Shown in pieces: positions 41,701 through 50,845 of a stretch of 64,000 nt of DNA (its first letter is position 1; each line of letters begins with the position of its first letter). The notes beneath the pieces were generated by a model. The model made no database searches. It had not been told where the DNA came from and saw only the letters and a program-made list of their open reading frames with translations. Origin of the DNA: Pipra filicauda (Eukaryota; Chordata; Aves; Passeriformes; Pipridae); contig NW_024104284.1 of the NCBI RefSeq assembly GCF_003945595.2, positions 2,231,377-2,295,376 of the forward strand, read 5' to 3'. Both the position numbers and the translations under genes were made by a program.

Positions 41701-43109
41701 AGCAGTTTCACATCAATAACCAGGCTTATTCAAGCAAGGTGTTAAAAAGCATGCTAAGATGATGTAAAACCATCAGTTACATACACAGTGGATAGATGTT
41801 AATAATTGAGATTCTTTACCAAATTCCTTGGTTTGTATTAGGGCCAAGTAAAAAGTAGTAGTCTAGTTCATGGATGAAACAGATTATACTTTTTGGCTCA
41901 AGGTAAGACCCTTTAAAAACAATTTCTACATAAGCATCTAGAATCAAAGCATGAAAAAAACCAGGACAAACACAACTAATCATTTTACAATAACCACATA
42001 CTGTAGGCAAGTAGGAACCAAAACAGTAACATAAATTGTGCATCGGTTCTATGAAAATAAAGCATTACTAGTAGACACAAGCAATCTGACAAGATGTGAA
42101 AGTGAGCAGTGAGAACTCCACGGATTGAATTTCTTTTCATCAGAATTCATCTGTTTCTACTGCAGGCAGGTAACAAATCGAACTCAGGAAGACTGAATTC
42201 CTATTAGCAGCTTAACTCTACTACAGTGAGGCTGAGGCTTTTACCATTTGTTTCATTAAGAGACATTCAAACTAATGAAGCAAAAATGACATTTCAAAAA
42301 TGAAGACCAAAAAAAAGCTGAATGTATATTTTAGACAGAAACAGTCTTAAGTTAAATCCACAACTGATGATATCTGATGTCATCATCATGGCTAGGCTTC
42401 GCGAACGAAGATTTGGGGAGGGCTCTACCCACGTTTGTTGCAAGTGTGTTGGATATCTGATGTAAGCAAATGTAATATATCTATGCTGCTTATACCAACA
42501 GAACATCTGACACTATTCCTTGAATCCTAGCAGCCTCTTTTAAGTCACTTCCCATTAATGCATACTTTGTAAATTACAAAAAAAATCCATTATCAGGCAT
42601 GCAAAAATTCCAACAGAAACCTCCCACTTCCAGAATTGGGTTATATGATCAAATTACATATGCTAGAGCATATGAAACCAACCTTTCAAATGAAACAAAT
42701 ACACAATTCTGAAAAGGGAAAAAACCCCAAACAAAACAAAAACTCAAACCAAAAACCTATGACAGGAAAAATATATTTCTACATATCTGGTCCTATCCTC
42801 TGGTGGTGCAACACAGTAAAATGAGCCATTACCCATATACACATATAAATTTTCATGTAATGTGATAGGGAATAGGTTTCCTTTTCCCATCTTCCACACC
42901 GCAGAAATGACTGGATGTACTACAGAGGCTGCCACTGTCCTATGAAATGTAGAAATTGCTGGGTGCAGGTTATCAGTGATGAAGGACTCATGCACTGACC
43001 CAGTATGGTTCATCTTACATTCTATAATATTGACTGTGATGGCAAAAACATTCTGCATTGCTCTGACACCAGGTCTACTTTCACTACTGAGCAAAACATA
43101 GTTTTCAAA
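38743..43109. other. Intronic stretch between the two LTR elements, no gene seen
   Basis: No exon or RNA gene was recognised. It contains a G14 run at 39404-39417 and an unusually long open frame on the minus strand (about 42744-43109) that ends at the provirus junction. That frame resembles nothing I know. Confidence 0.55.
39404..39417 (+). repeat. G14 homopolymer
   Basis: Fourteen consecutive G residues (CTT-G14-TTAG) in otherwise AT-rich intron. Length may vary between individuals or be miscalled by sequencing. Confidence 0.9.
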
Positions 43110-43572
43110 TGTCCTGATCCCAGCCAGAATAGCGTTAATTTTTGTAGTACTTAGAAGGGGGCATGGTTAGGACCCAGAAGTTATTCTACACCACCTCACA
43201 TCATTGCTGGGGGTGGGGAGAAGGGATTCTCTTCCAGGGAAAACAGGGTCCCTTTCGGTCGAGCAGCATGGTGGAGGAAGTGGTCGGATGTTGTTTATTG
43301 TCCAGGGGTTTCCGTGTGAATCCTTCATTTCTTGCACCCTCTGTCATTAGTATTGTTGTTTTTACTGTTCATTTTCTTATCTCATTGCTGTTTCCAGTAA
43401 ATTGTTCTTATCTCAGCCCTTGATCTTTACCTTTTGGGCCTCCAATTCTCCTCTCCATCCCACCACAGAGCAAGGGCTGGAAGGGAGGGGGAGAGAGGGA
43501 GTGAGCAGCACATGGTTTAGAGAGTCGCAGTGGGAGCACTAAATTGGGGAGTACCATTCCTAAACCATGACA
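43110..43572 (+). repeat. 5' LTR of the ERVL-type provirus
   Basis: 463 bases, starting TGTCCTGATCCCAGCC and ending CCTAAACCATGACA. It aligns along its whole length with 49620-50058, sharing blocks such as AGTTATTCTACACCACCTCA and TTCCGTGTGAATCCTTCATT. The LTR pair differs at roughly one position in eight by eye. Confidence 0.92.
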
Positions 43573-43579
43573 GAATTTT

Positions 43580-43597
43580 TAGCACCCAATGTTGGGC
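43580..43597 (+). other. PBS-like sequence of the ERVL-type provirus
   Basis: TAGCACCCAATGTTGGGC begins 7 bases after the LTR and differs at 4 of 18 positions from the tRNA-Lys(1,2) type site as I recall it. The downstream bases (ATGAATGG, GATAACAA) resemble those after the PBS of the short element at 37024 onward, supporting a common lineage. Confidence 0.68.
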
Positions 43598-44159
43598 ATG
43601 AATGGTTGCGATAACAACTGATTTGCCCAGAGTGAGTTGGAAACAAACTTGATCTAACCATTTGTTGTATTAGGCATAGAGCCACTGATTACAATGTTGC
43701 TTGGTCCGTTTATGTGCTTGTGGTACCTAACCCTGCAGATATTCCCATATGTGCTGCTCACGATGTTTTTTTTCTGAGCAGGAAAGGGGATCAGGATTGC
43801 TTTGTTGCTGTACTGTGTGATATCAGCTTATGATATGATAACATCAAAGGCAATAAGGGTCATTTGGGATGTGTATGCAGTGTTATTCTTTTGCCTTTAT
43901 CTCAGGTGCTACCTCTGGGAGTTTGTTAATAATCGTACCCAGTTTGAGGGGGGAATGGGAAGGATGATTTTCCCCAGCTTTTCACCCCTTCTTCCTTCTT
44001 CAGGCCTGTTACAACAGCTTCTGAGAATTTTCAATTCCCTTTGGATGTTAAGGAAAGCATGTTCTTGTTGCTATGTCTGCCAGGCCTCCTCAGTGTGGTC
44101 CACACCATGTTTAGTTAAGAAAGATTTCTAGGAAGGTCATTCAGAGATCCTCCCTGAGG
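43598..44159 (+). other. Provirus leader region, coding content uncertain
   Basis: Sequence between the PBS and the first recognisable gag-like frame. A 109-codon open frame at 43802-44131 contains hydrophobic stretches, but I could not relate it to a retroviral protein, so it is left as leader. Confidence 0.5.
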
Positions 44160-45470
44160 GTGGACAGTCATGAGTGGCATGGAATATGGGAGAAAATGGG
44201 CCAGTTTTGGGGGAAATTATCTGCTCCAATGGCATGGAAGTTCACTCCTGAACAACTACAAGACCTTGATAAAGTGACAGATTACTTGCAAGGAGAATGC
44301 TGTGGCAACTCCAGAGAGGAGCAACTTATTGAAATGTATTGAGCCCTGGGTACTCTTCACCGGACACAGTTCAATACCAGACAGCACCCTCATGGGGAGG
44401 AGAAGGAAAGCAAACCAACAGGCACTGTGGCCACCCAAACTGCAGCAGAACCACAGGAAGCTTGCAGGCTCTTTCTCTGTTATGAGGAGAGATAAACAGA
44501 TGCTACAGGCCTGTGCATAGGAGAGGACCTGGGGAGGGAGGCCAGTGAAGATAAAAAGCCTTGAAGAGAACAGGAGGAGTGTCTTTCTGAGGCAGTGCTT
44601 TTTGCAGCACTGCTAGAAGTTTTTCCCTTGTAAGTCTAGTGTTCTCGACTTTGGAATAAATTTTCCTGAACTCCTTCCACTGCTTGGCATTTCAGGGGTA
44701 CTTGTGTGTTATCTTACTTCACAATTAGGGAAAATTATTCTCTCAAGGATGATCTAGTAGTGCACCCAAGCAGGTGGAACACCATGGAGAAAGGTATCCA
44801 GTACCTGAGAGAATTAGCTGTGCTGGAGATAATCTATAAGAATGCAAATAACAAGCAGTCCCCTGTAGATCCAGATGAGGTCCAGTGTACAAAACCCGTT
44901 TGTACAGAGCATGCCATCATCGTACACCAACTCATGGGCATTGATGTCAATGAAAGAAGGAGAACAAACAGTGTTTCAGGTGACTACGTGACTCTGGCAA
45001 CATGAAGATTGTCTTTTTCCTCCCTACTAACCTGAGCCTCAGCTGCAGAAAGACTGTCCAAGACTGTAGACAGATTCGAAAGACTCAAGGAAATTAGAGA
45101 AGAAATGTCCCACGTCCCGCCAGTGTGGATCAGATTCTCTTCCATTGGGAGCAAGCACTCCAACAGAAAGCTTGGGAGAAAGAGGGTACACACCACCAGG
45201 TAACCAATGGTTCTACTTGCATGACTATGGAGAGGACATGAGGAAGTTGGATGGAAAACCCACCTCTACTGTAGCAGCATGGATACATGAGTTGAGAGGA
45301 AGAACAACCACTCCAAGAAATTCTTCAAGGATAGATGCCACTCCAGTTTCCAGAGGGCAAGTCCTCAGAATAGGAGACCTGATGTTACCTCCAATCCTCT
45401 TGAACAGACCTCCAGTTCATATTAACAATGAGCAATGAGTACTATTACCAGAACTTGAGGGGCCCTGCCT
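44160..45470 (+). pseudogene. gag: Degenerate gag region of the ERVL-type provirus
   Basis: Position after the leader and before a protease motif implies gag, the capsid precursor. Three open pieces remain in different frames: 44160-44342 (with WKFTPEQLQDLDKVTDYL), about 44706-45005 (with DDLVVHPSRW and IQYLRELAVLEI) and 45145-45438 (with GNQWFYLHDYGEDMRKLDG and GKPTSTVAAWIHELRG). The last resembles the conserved end of avian ERVL gag as I remember it. I saw no zinc-knuckle Cys/His motif, as is common in ERVL. Stops and shifts between the pieces show that it is non-functional. Confidence 0.65.
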
Positions 45471-45499
45471 CCAGCCAGGTGGAGGAAAGGGACAATCAG

Positions 45500-45862
45500 A
45501 TCTATTGGACTGTGTGGATCCAGTGGCCTGGCACATCAGAACCAGAAGAGTGTAAGACTTTAGTTGACATCGGCGCACAGTGTATCCTGATATGATATGT
45601 AGGGGCAGAATCCATCTCTATTGCTGGGGTGACAAGGGGAACACAACAACTGACTGTACTAGAAGCTAAAGTGAGCCTGACTGAGAATGAATGGCAAAAA
45701 CACCCCATTGTGACTGGTTGTGATGGACTCAATTGTTGTTAATGTCTTAAACACTGCCAAAATCACAGAAAGACTTTTTGTCAAACTGCGAGAAAGCAAC
45801 TGCCTGTCTGCGATCATCGAAGCACCCCCCTCCCAAACATGCTTCATGATCGGAATCTGGAC
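45500..45862 (+). pseudogene. pro: Degenerate protease region (5' part) of the provirus
   Basis: The frame contains LVDIGAQC at 45560-45583, the site of the retroviral aspartic protease active motif, here with isoleucine in place of the usual threonine or serine after the catalytic aspartate. Two stop codons follow within a few residues (TGATATGA at 45588). Downstream pieces such as AGVTRGTQQLTVLEAK in the same region fit a protease body. The coding region is then cut by the nested solo LTR at 45863. Confidence 0.72.
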
Positions 45863-46508
45863 TGTGATGGGAGCTTCAGATAAGACTATTGCCTAATTTT
45901 CTCAGGTCAGAGGAGAAGTAAACAAGGCTCATCAGGTGGTGGAGGAGAAGAGTTTTGGGTGTGTGATTGCGAAATCTCTCCACACTAAACCAAAGGAGTA
46001 ATCTCCAACCACTCCCAGGAAGACCATGTACACACAGGGCATTCACATGAGAGGCACCTGAGAAGGGGTCATAAACCATTAAAGACCCCAGACTCATTCC
46101 TGACATCTTCCACCACAAGAGGACTGCATGTGATCCAAGTGATGCAACAAATCCAGAGCCTGTCGCAAGAGACTGTAGAGCTTTTCCCTGCCAGGGGTGG
46201 TGCCTGGACATCTGAATGTATATTAATCCATTGGACTCTATGTTGTGTGGGACCCTCACCACCAAGAAGACCAGAAGAACGGAACGCCACTGGGTCCACA
46301 GAGTGGTGATACATTTTCTATTTTAATCTTTCTCTGTCACGCTCTTTCTTGTCCCCCCCATCCTTTTTCTATTTCTGTCTCTCTCTCTTTCTCTGCCTCA
46401 CATCTACTGTTAAATAAAATCCATACTATTGACTCTGGCATACGGTCTCATCTGCACCTTAATTTGGGCAAAGACATTTCTAATAATTTTAATAACTGGA
46501 TCATAACA
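45863..46508 (+). mobile_element. Nested solo LTR of a second retrovirus family, inserted in the provirus pol region
   Basis: A 646-base block interrupts the protease/pol region. It starts TGTGATGG and ends TCATAACA, an imperfect terminal inverted repeat of TG...CA type. It is flanked by CTGGAC (45857-45862) and CTGGCC (46509-46514), a 6-bp target duplication with one difference. An AATAAA polyadenylation signal is at 46413-46418, about 90 bases from the 3' end, after a CT-rich tract. It does not resemble the host element's LTRs. A 6-bp duplication fits avian class II (ERVK/alpharetrovirus-like) elements. No internal sequence is left, so it arose by LTR-LTR recombination or is a partial copy. 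Confidence 0.78.
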
Positions 46509-46514
46509 CTGGCC

Positions 46515-48470
46515 TAGGGGCCCTGTGCATCCTTGGCACAGATTACATCAGGAGAGGGTCCATTTCAAGGACCCAAAAGGGCTTTATTGGGCTCTTGGGA
46601 TAGCTACTGTGGAGACAGAGGAAATCAGCTGAATACCTTGCCTGGTCTCTCAAAGAACCCTTCTGCTATGGGACTGCTGAGGGTTGAAAAATAGTTACTG
46701 ATGGCCACTGGAATGGTGCACTGTCAGCAATACCACACCAACCGAGACTCCGTGACCCCCATTGCTGAGATGATTCATGAACTGGAGAGCCCAGGAGTGG
46801 TCAGCAAGACTTGATCACCCTTTAATAGTCCTATATGGCCTGTGAGTAAGTCCACTGGGGAGTGGAGACTGAGAGTCTCTCAGTCTATTGTGGCCTGACC
46901 AAAGTCACATCACCATTGAGTGCTGCTGTACCAGGCATGCTGGAACTTCAGTACAAACTGGAGTAAAGCGGTGCCACCATCAATATTGCTAATGTGGTTT
47001 TCTCCATTCCCTTAGCAGCAGACTGCAGGCCACAATTTGCTTTCACCTGGAGGCGTGTCCAGTACACCTGGAACTGACTGCCCCAGTGGGGGAAACTCAG
47101 CTCCACTATTTGCTGTAGACTGATCCCTACTGCACTAGAAAAGGCTCCAGAACATTTGCAATACATTGATGACATCACCATGTGGGGCAAAACAGCAGAG
47201 GAAATTTCTGAGAAGGGGGAAGAAGATAATCCAAATTCTCCTGAAGGTTGGTTTTGCCATAAAGTAAGGTCAAGAGATCTGCCCAGGAAATTAAGTTTTT
47301 AGGAGTAAAATAGCAAGATGGACATTGTCAGAATCCAATGGACTTGGTCAACAAAGTAGCAGCTATGTCCCCACCAACCAGCAAGAAAGAAACACAGGCT
47401 TTCCTAGGCGCCTAGGGTTTTTGGAGGATGCATATTCCAGAGTACAGTCAGTTTGTAAGCCCTCTCTATTGTGAAATGGAAGAAGAATGATTTTAAGTGG
47501 GGTCCTGAACAATAAGCTTTTGAACAAATTAAACAGGAGATTGCCCATGCAGTAGCCCTTGGGCCAGTCAGGATGGGCAAGATGTGAAAAATGCACTCAA
47601 CACTGCAGCCAGGGAGAATGGTCCTTCCTGGAGTCTCTGGCAAAAAGTACCCAGGGGTGACTCGTGGGGTTCTGGAGTGAGAATACAAAGGACCCAAGAC
47701 TGTTACACCCCAACTGAAAAAGAGATACTGGCAGCTTATGAAGGGGTTTGAGCTGCTTCAGAAGTGATTGTCAGCAAAGCACAGCCCTCCTGGTGCCCTG
47801 ACTGCTGGGCTGGACGTTCAAAGGGAAAGTCCTTTCCACATATCATGCCACCCATGCTACGTGGAGTAAGTGGGTCACATGAGCTCGAATAGGAAACCCC
47901 AATTGCCCATGGATCTTGGAAGTCATCACGAACTGTCCCGAAGGTGAAAATTTGGGACTATCATGATTATCAGAGGAGGAGAAGGTGACATATGCTGAGG
48001 AGGCCTCACCATATAATCAGCTACCAGAAACTGAAAAGCGATATGCTCTCTTCACTGATGGTTCCTGTTGTATTGTAGGGTAACATCAAAAATGGAAAGC
48101 TGCCAAATGGAGCCCTACATAGCAAGTTGCAGAAGCTATTGAAGGAACAAGGTGGATCAAGTCAGGTTGCACAGCTGACAGCTGTCCAGTTGGCTGTAGA
48201 TGTTGCTGAATGAGAGAAATGGTCAGTGCTCTACCTCTACACTGACTAGCAGATGGTAGCAAATGCTCTGTGGGGGTGGCTAGACCAATGGAAAAAGACC
48301 AATCAGCAGCACAGAGGTAAACCCATCTGGGCTCCTGAAGTGTGGCAAGACATCTCTGCCTGTGTAGAAAAGTTGGCTGTAAAAGTCCATCATGTAGATA
48401 CACATGCACCCAAGAGTCAGGCTACTGAAGAGCATCATAACAACAGACAAATGGATTGAGCTGCCAAGAC
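46515..48470 (+). pseudogene. pol: Degenerate reverse transcriptase and RNase H region of the provirus
   Basis: Motifs appear in pol order across shifting frames: SPIWPVSKSTGEWRL near 46827 (reverse transcriptase N-terminal part), YIDDI at 47162-47176 (the polymerase catalytic box, both aspartates present), KKNDFKWGPEQ near 47483, and FTDGSC at 48051-48068 (an RNase H active-site strand). A second RNase H segment reads LYTD, then a TAG stop, then QMVANALWGWLDQW near 48232-48291. Many stops and frameshifts interrupt the region, so no polymerase can be made. Order and motif spelling point to ERVL-type (class III) pol rather than gamma- or alpharetroviral pol; that family call is from memory. 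Confidence 0.85.
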
Positions 48471-48474
48471 TCAA

Positions 48475-49237
48475 GTGTCTCAGGCAGACATGGACTGGCA
48501 ACATAAGGATGAGTTATTTCAGGCTTGGTGGGCCCATGACACCTCAGGTCATCAGGGAAGAGATGCGACATACAGATGGGCTCATAATCCAGGGGTGGAC
48601 TTAACCACGGACACCATCACCCAAGTTATCCAGAGTACAGACTACAGCTCTACATGGTAGAAGCAACCACTGGATCGCTGGAGACGCGTCCTGTGCCTTA
48701 CGTCACTGTCTGTAACACCATTTGGGCCTTGAAAAGCAAGTTCTGTGGCAACATGGTGCCCCGGAGAGAACTGAGTTGGACAATGGAACTCATTTCAAAA
48801 TTAGCCTTATAGAGACCTGGGCCAGAGAGCACGGCACTGAGTGGGTATACCATATTCCCTATCATGCATCAGCATCTGGGAAAGCTGAATGGTATAAGGG
48901 ACTGTTAAAAACCACATTGAAAGCAATGGGCAGTGGGACCTTCAAACATTGGGATACACATTTAACAAAGGCCACTTGCTTAGTTAACAATAGAGGCTCT
49001 ACCCATCAAGCTGGTCCTGCCCAATCAAAACCTCCATGTACTGTAGAAGGGGATAAACTCTCCATGGTGCATATGAGGAATGCATTAGAGAAGATAGTTT
49101 GGATTAGTCCTGTCTCAAGCAAAGGCAAATGTATCTGTGGGGTTGTTTTTGCTCAAGGATCTGGGTGCATTTGGTGGGTAATGCAGAGGGATGAAGAAAC
49201 ACGATGTGTACCTCAAGGGAATTTGATTTCTGGGTGA
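48475..49237 (+). pseudogene. pol: Integrase region of the provirus, largest surviving open frame but internally deleted
   Basis: The N-terminal zinc-finger part survives at 48475-48660, with HDTSGHQGRD giving the paired histidines. Its frame then ends at a TAG. A second frame, 48722-49237 (171 codons), carries the catalytic core: the second aspartate in ELDNGTHF and, exactly 35 residues later, the glutamate in GKAEWYKG. This is the D(35)E spacing known for retroviral integrases. It runs on into a C-terminal segment ending VPQGNLIS. The stretch that should hold the zinc-finger cysteines and the first catalytic aspartate is missing around 48640-48670, so the product could not be active. No env or dUTPase follows. 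Confidence 0.85.
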
Positions 49238-49619
49238 GAACAGTCTGTAATGTTGAACTGTGTAGTACTGGTTGCTCAATTATGGCCTCTGTATGCCATA
49301 ATTACCATGGACAGTGAGGATGGACTGCTCCAGATACACCAGTTGTGAGCTCCTGATGCAGCTTGCAATCAGCCAAGAGCATACCAGCCCTCCTGCCCTG
49401 GGAGACATCTAAGACAGATGGAATCCACAGTCATGGACTAAATGAACTCAACAGACATCTTGAAGGGACAGCCATTGACTCTGGAAAGGATACCTGTGCT
49501 TGTGTATATGTGCCTATCTATCTATCTATCTATCTATCTATCTGTCTATCTACCTGTCTATCTATCTACATGTATATAGTCGGAAGGTGTAGGATTTGGG
49601 CATGTCATAGGGTGAATAA
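49238..49619 (+). other. Non-coding 3' region of the provirus, no env
   Basis: It contains CATGGACTAAATGAACTCAA at 49432-49451, identical to bases 38005-38024 of the short LTR element, and a tetranucleotide repeat. There is no envelope-like frame and no clear polypurine tract. The last 35 bases (GTGTAGGATTTGGGCATG...) resemble the equivalent position in the short element (about 38127). Confidence 0.7.
49514..49568 (+). repeat. (CTAT)n microsatellite
   Basis: About 13-14 tetranucleotide units, mostly CTAT/TCTA with CTGT and CTAC variants, located 51 bases before the 3' LTR. Probably length-polymorphic. Confidence 0.95.
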
Positions 49620-50058
49620 TGTCCTGGTTCCAGCCAGGAGACCGTTAATTTTTGCAGTACTTGATGGGGGCATGGCTAGGACCCAGAAGTTATTCTACAC
49701 CACCTCATATCATTGCCAGGGGTGAGGAGAAGCAATTCTCTTCCAGGGAGAACAGGGTCCCTTCCAGTAGCATGGCAGAGGGAGAGGTTGGATATTGTCT
49801 GTTGTCGAGGGCTTTCCGTGTGAATCCTTCATTTCTTACACCCTCTGTCATTAGCACTGTTGCTGTTACATTTAGTTTTCTTATCTCATTGCTGTTTCCA
49901 GTAAATTGTTCATATCTCAATCTGTGATCTTTACCTTTTGTGCCTCTAATTCTCCTCTCCAGTCCATCACAGGGGAGGGGGAGTGAGCAAGCGGTTCATG
50001 GTTTGGAGAGTCTCAATGGGAGCACTAAACTGGTAAGTACCATTCCTAAACCACAACA
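49620..50058 (+). repeat. 3' LTR of the ERVL-type provirus
   Basis: 439 bases, starting TGTCCTGGTTCCAGCC and ending CCTAAACCACAACA. It is shorter than the 5' copy through small deletions, for example in the purine-rich GGGAGGGGGAG segment. Confidence 0.92.
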
Positions 50059-50519
50059 TCAAGTTACTACTAAGAAGTGCAGGGTGGTAAGCAAAGAAAT
50101 TAATAACCCAGCCTAGACAACAAACACAAAGGTAAGGTGGTTCATTGGTACCTTCTGGATCAGAGTTGAAGGGAGAAACCAATGCCAAAGCAGTATGTAA
50201 AGCTTCTATTTCGAAGAGATGAAGACTCTCAAAGAAGTGCAAGTAAAAGGCATAATTTAAGCTTGTAATTATTTGAAGAGAAGACAAAGAAGAGAAAGAT
50301 GGGCTGCAGTAAGATGAATGTACGGAAGGAACAATAAAGAGAAGGAGGGATGCGTATATTGGTGCAGAGTTGTATCTCCCGGACCCAGAAACTGCCTCGG
50401 ACACCATCTAATTTTACAAGATAAGTTACATGCATGCCCACATTCAAGAGGGCAAGAGTGAAACCTTGATGGCAATGCTACGATTCTGGCTGAAGAGCTT
50501 CATTTTCCCCCTCCCATAC
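50059..50519. other. Intron between STAU2 exon donor and provirus
   Basis: 461 bases of STAU2 intron left of the exon. A minus-strand ATG-initiated open frame of 116 codons (50407 down to the junction) runs into the LTR, but it has a stop just before its ATG and resembles nothing known. The plus strand is purine-rich at 50270-50345. Confidence 0.55.
50514..50519 (-). promoter_or_regulatory. STAU2: STAU2 splice donor GTATGG
   Basis: The exon ends TTTCAG and the minus strand continues GTATGG, a usable GT donor with A at +3 but not the strongest consensus at +4 to +6. It sits at the known end of the shared STAU2 coding region (GFQ), after which family members splice to different C-termini. Confidence 0.82.
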
Positions 50520-50827
50520 CTGAAAGCCTTGAATCCTTGCCAAATACTCCAGTTGTTTTGAAGGCTGCACTGTAGAACAGGGGGAAGCAGGAGATACTCC
50601 TTTTAGACCTATGGCTTCAGCAGTTGGGGACGTTCCATTCATGAGAAGTTCCCTGGCAATCGTAGCCGTGCTATTTGTTGTAGGAGATATGCTGAAGAAA
50701 GAGCTGGAAGTCTGGCTCATTTCTTTGGATGACAAATAGCTTACAGTGGTACCAGGGGCTGATTTGTTGCGGCTTGCTTCCATCTCTTGATAAACATCAG
50801 GAGAGAGATGGAGTATTCCCTTTGGTG
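50520..50827 (-). CDS. STAU2: Internal coding exon of Staufen homolog 2 (double-stranded RNA-binding protein)
   Basis: Seen: a 308-base exon on the minus strand. It is preceded by a pyrimidine-rich acceptor ending TTTTATTTTCAG and followed by the donor GTATGG. It starts with the last two bases of a split codon and ends at a codon boundary, so it enters mid-codon and leaves in phase 0. The reading begins PKGILHLSPDVYQEMEAS, passes ARELLMNGTSPTAEAI and ends SKQLEYLARIQGFQ. Known: STAU2 binds structured RNA, acts in dendritic mRNA transport and Staufen-mediated decay, and carries several double-stranded RNA-binding domains. This stretch lies after the fourth domain and includes the two helices called the Staufen-swapping motif, used for dimerisation. 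Inference: identity comes from remembered vertebrate STAU2, and the match is extensive enough that STAU1 is much less likely. Reading past the donor gives only 13 more codons before a stop. No other exon of the gene was recognised in the window. Confidence 0.9.
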
Positions 50828-50845
50828 CTGAAAATAAAACCAAAG
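50828..50845 (-). promoter_or_regulatory. STAU2: STAU2 splice acceptor with polypyrimidine tract
   Basis: On the minus strand the bases before the exon read TTTGGTTTTATTTTCAG, a T-rich tract ending in the AG acceptor. This fixes the 5' edge of the exon at 50827. Confidence 0.88.

Larger units (their letters stand above)
43110..50058 (+). mobile_element. ERVL-type endogenous retrovirus, full layout but inactive, antisense to STAU2
   Basis: A 6.9 kb provirus: 5' LTR, PBS-like site, long leader, gag remnants, protease remnant, reverse transcriptase and RNase H remnants, integrase, then 3' LTR. Both LTRs begin TGTCCTG and end in CA. The flanks TCAAA (43105-43109) and TCAAG (50059-50063) fit a 5-bp target duplication with one change, as is usual for ERVL-type elements. 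No env is visible: about 380 bases of non-coding sequence separate integrase from the 3' LTR. Every reading frame except the integrase core has multiple stops and shifts. A separate solo LTR interrupts pol. The element cannot encode a working virus. Confidence 0.93.

Noticed and set aside
43802..44131. Hydrophobic 109-codon frame in the provirus leader as an accessory or envelope protein
   Set aside because: The position before gag is wrong for env and no motif is recognisable.
45876..46314. Minus-strand frames of 81-129 codons as genes
   Set aside because: They lie antisense inside the nested solo LTR, with no independent support.
49238..49619. Envelope or dUTPase gene after integrase
   Set aside because: Only about 380 bases with a microsatellite remain, and no open frame or motif fits either.
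42744..50407. A single 240-codon host gene on the minus strand split by the provirus
   Set aside because: Removing the provirus and one copy of the 5-bp duplication puts the left and right open frames out of register, and the joined frame then soon meets a stop. No splice sites or family resemblance support a gene.
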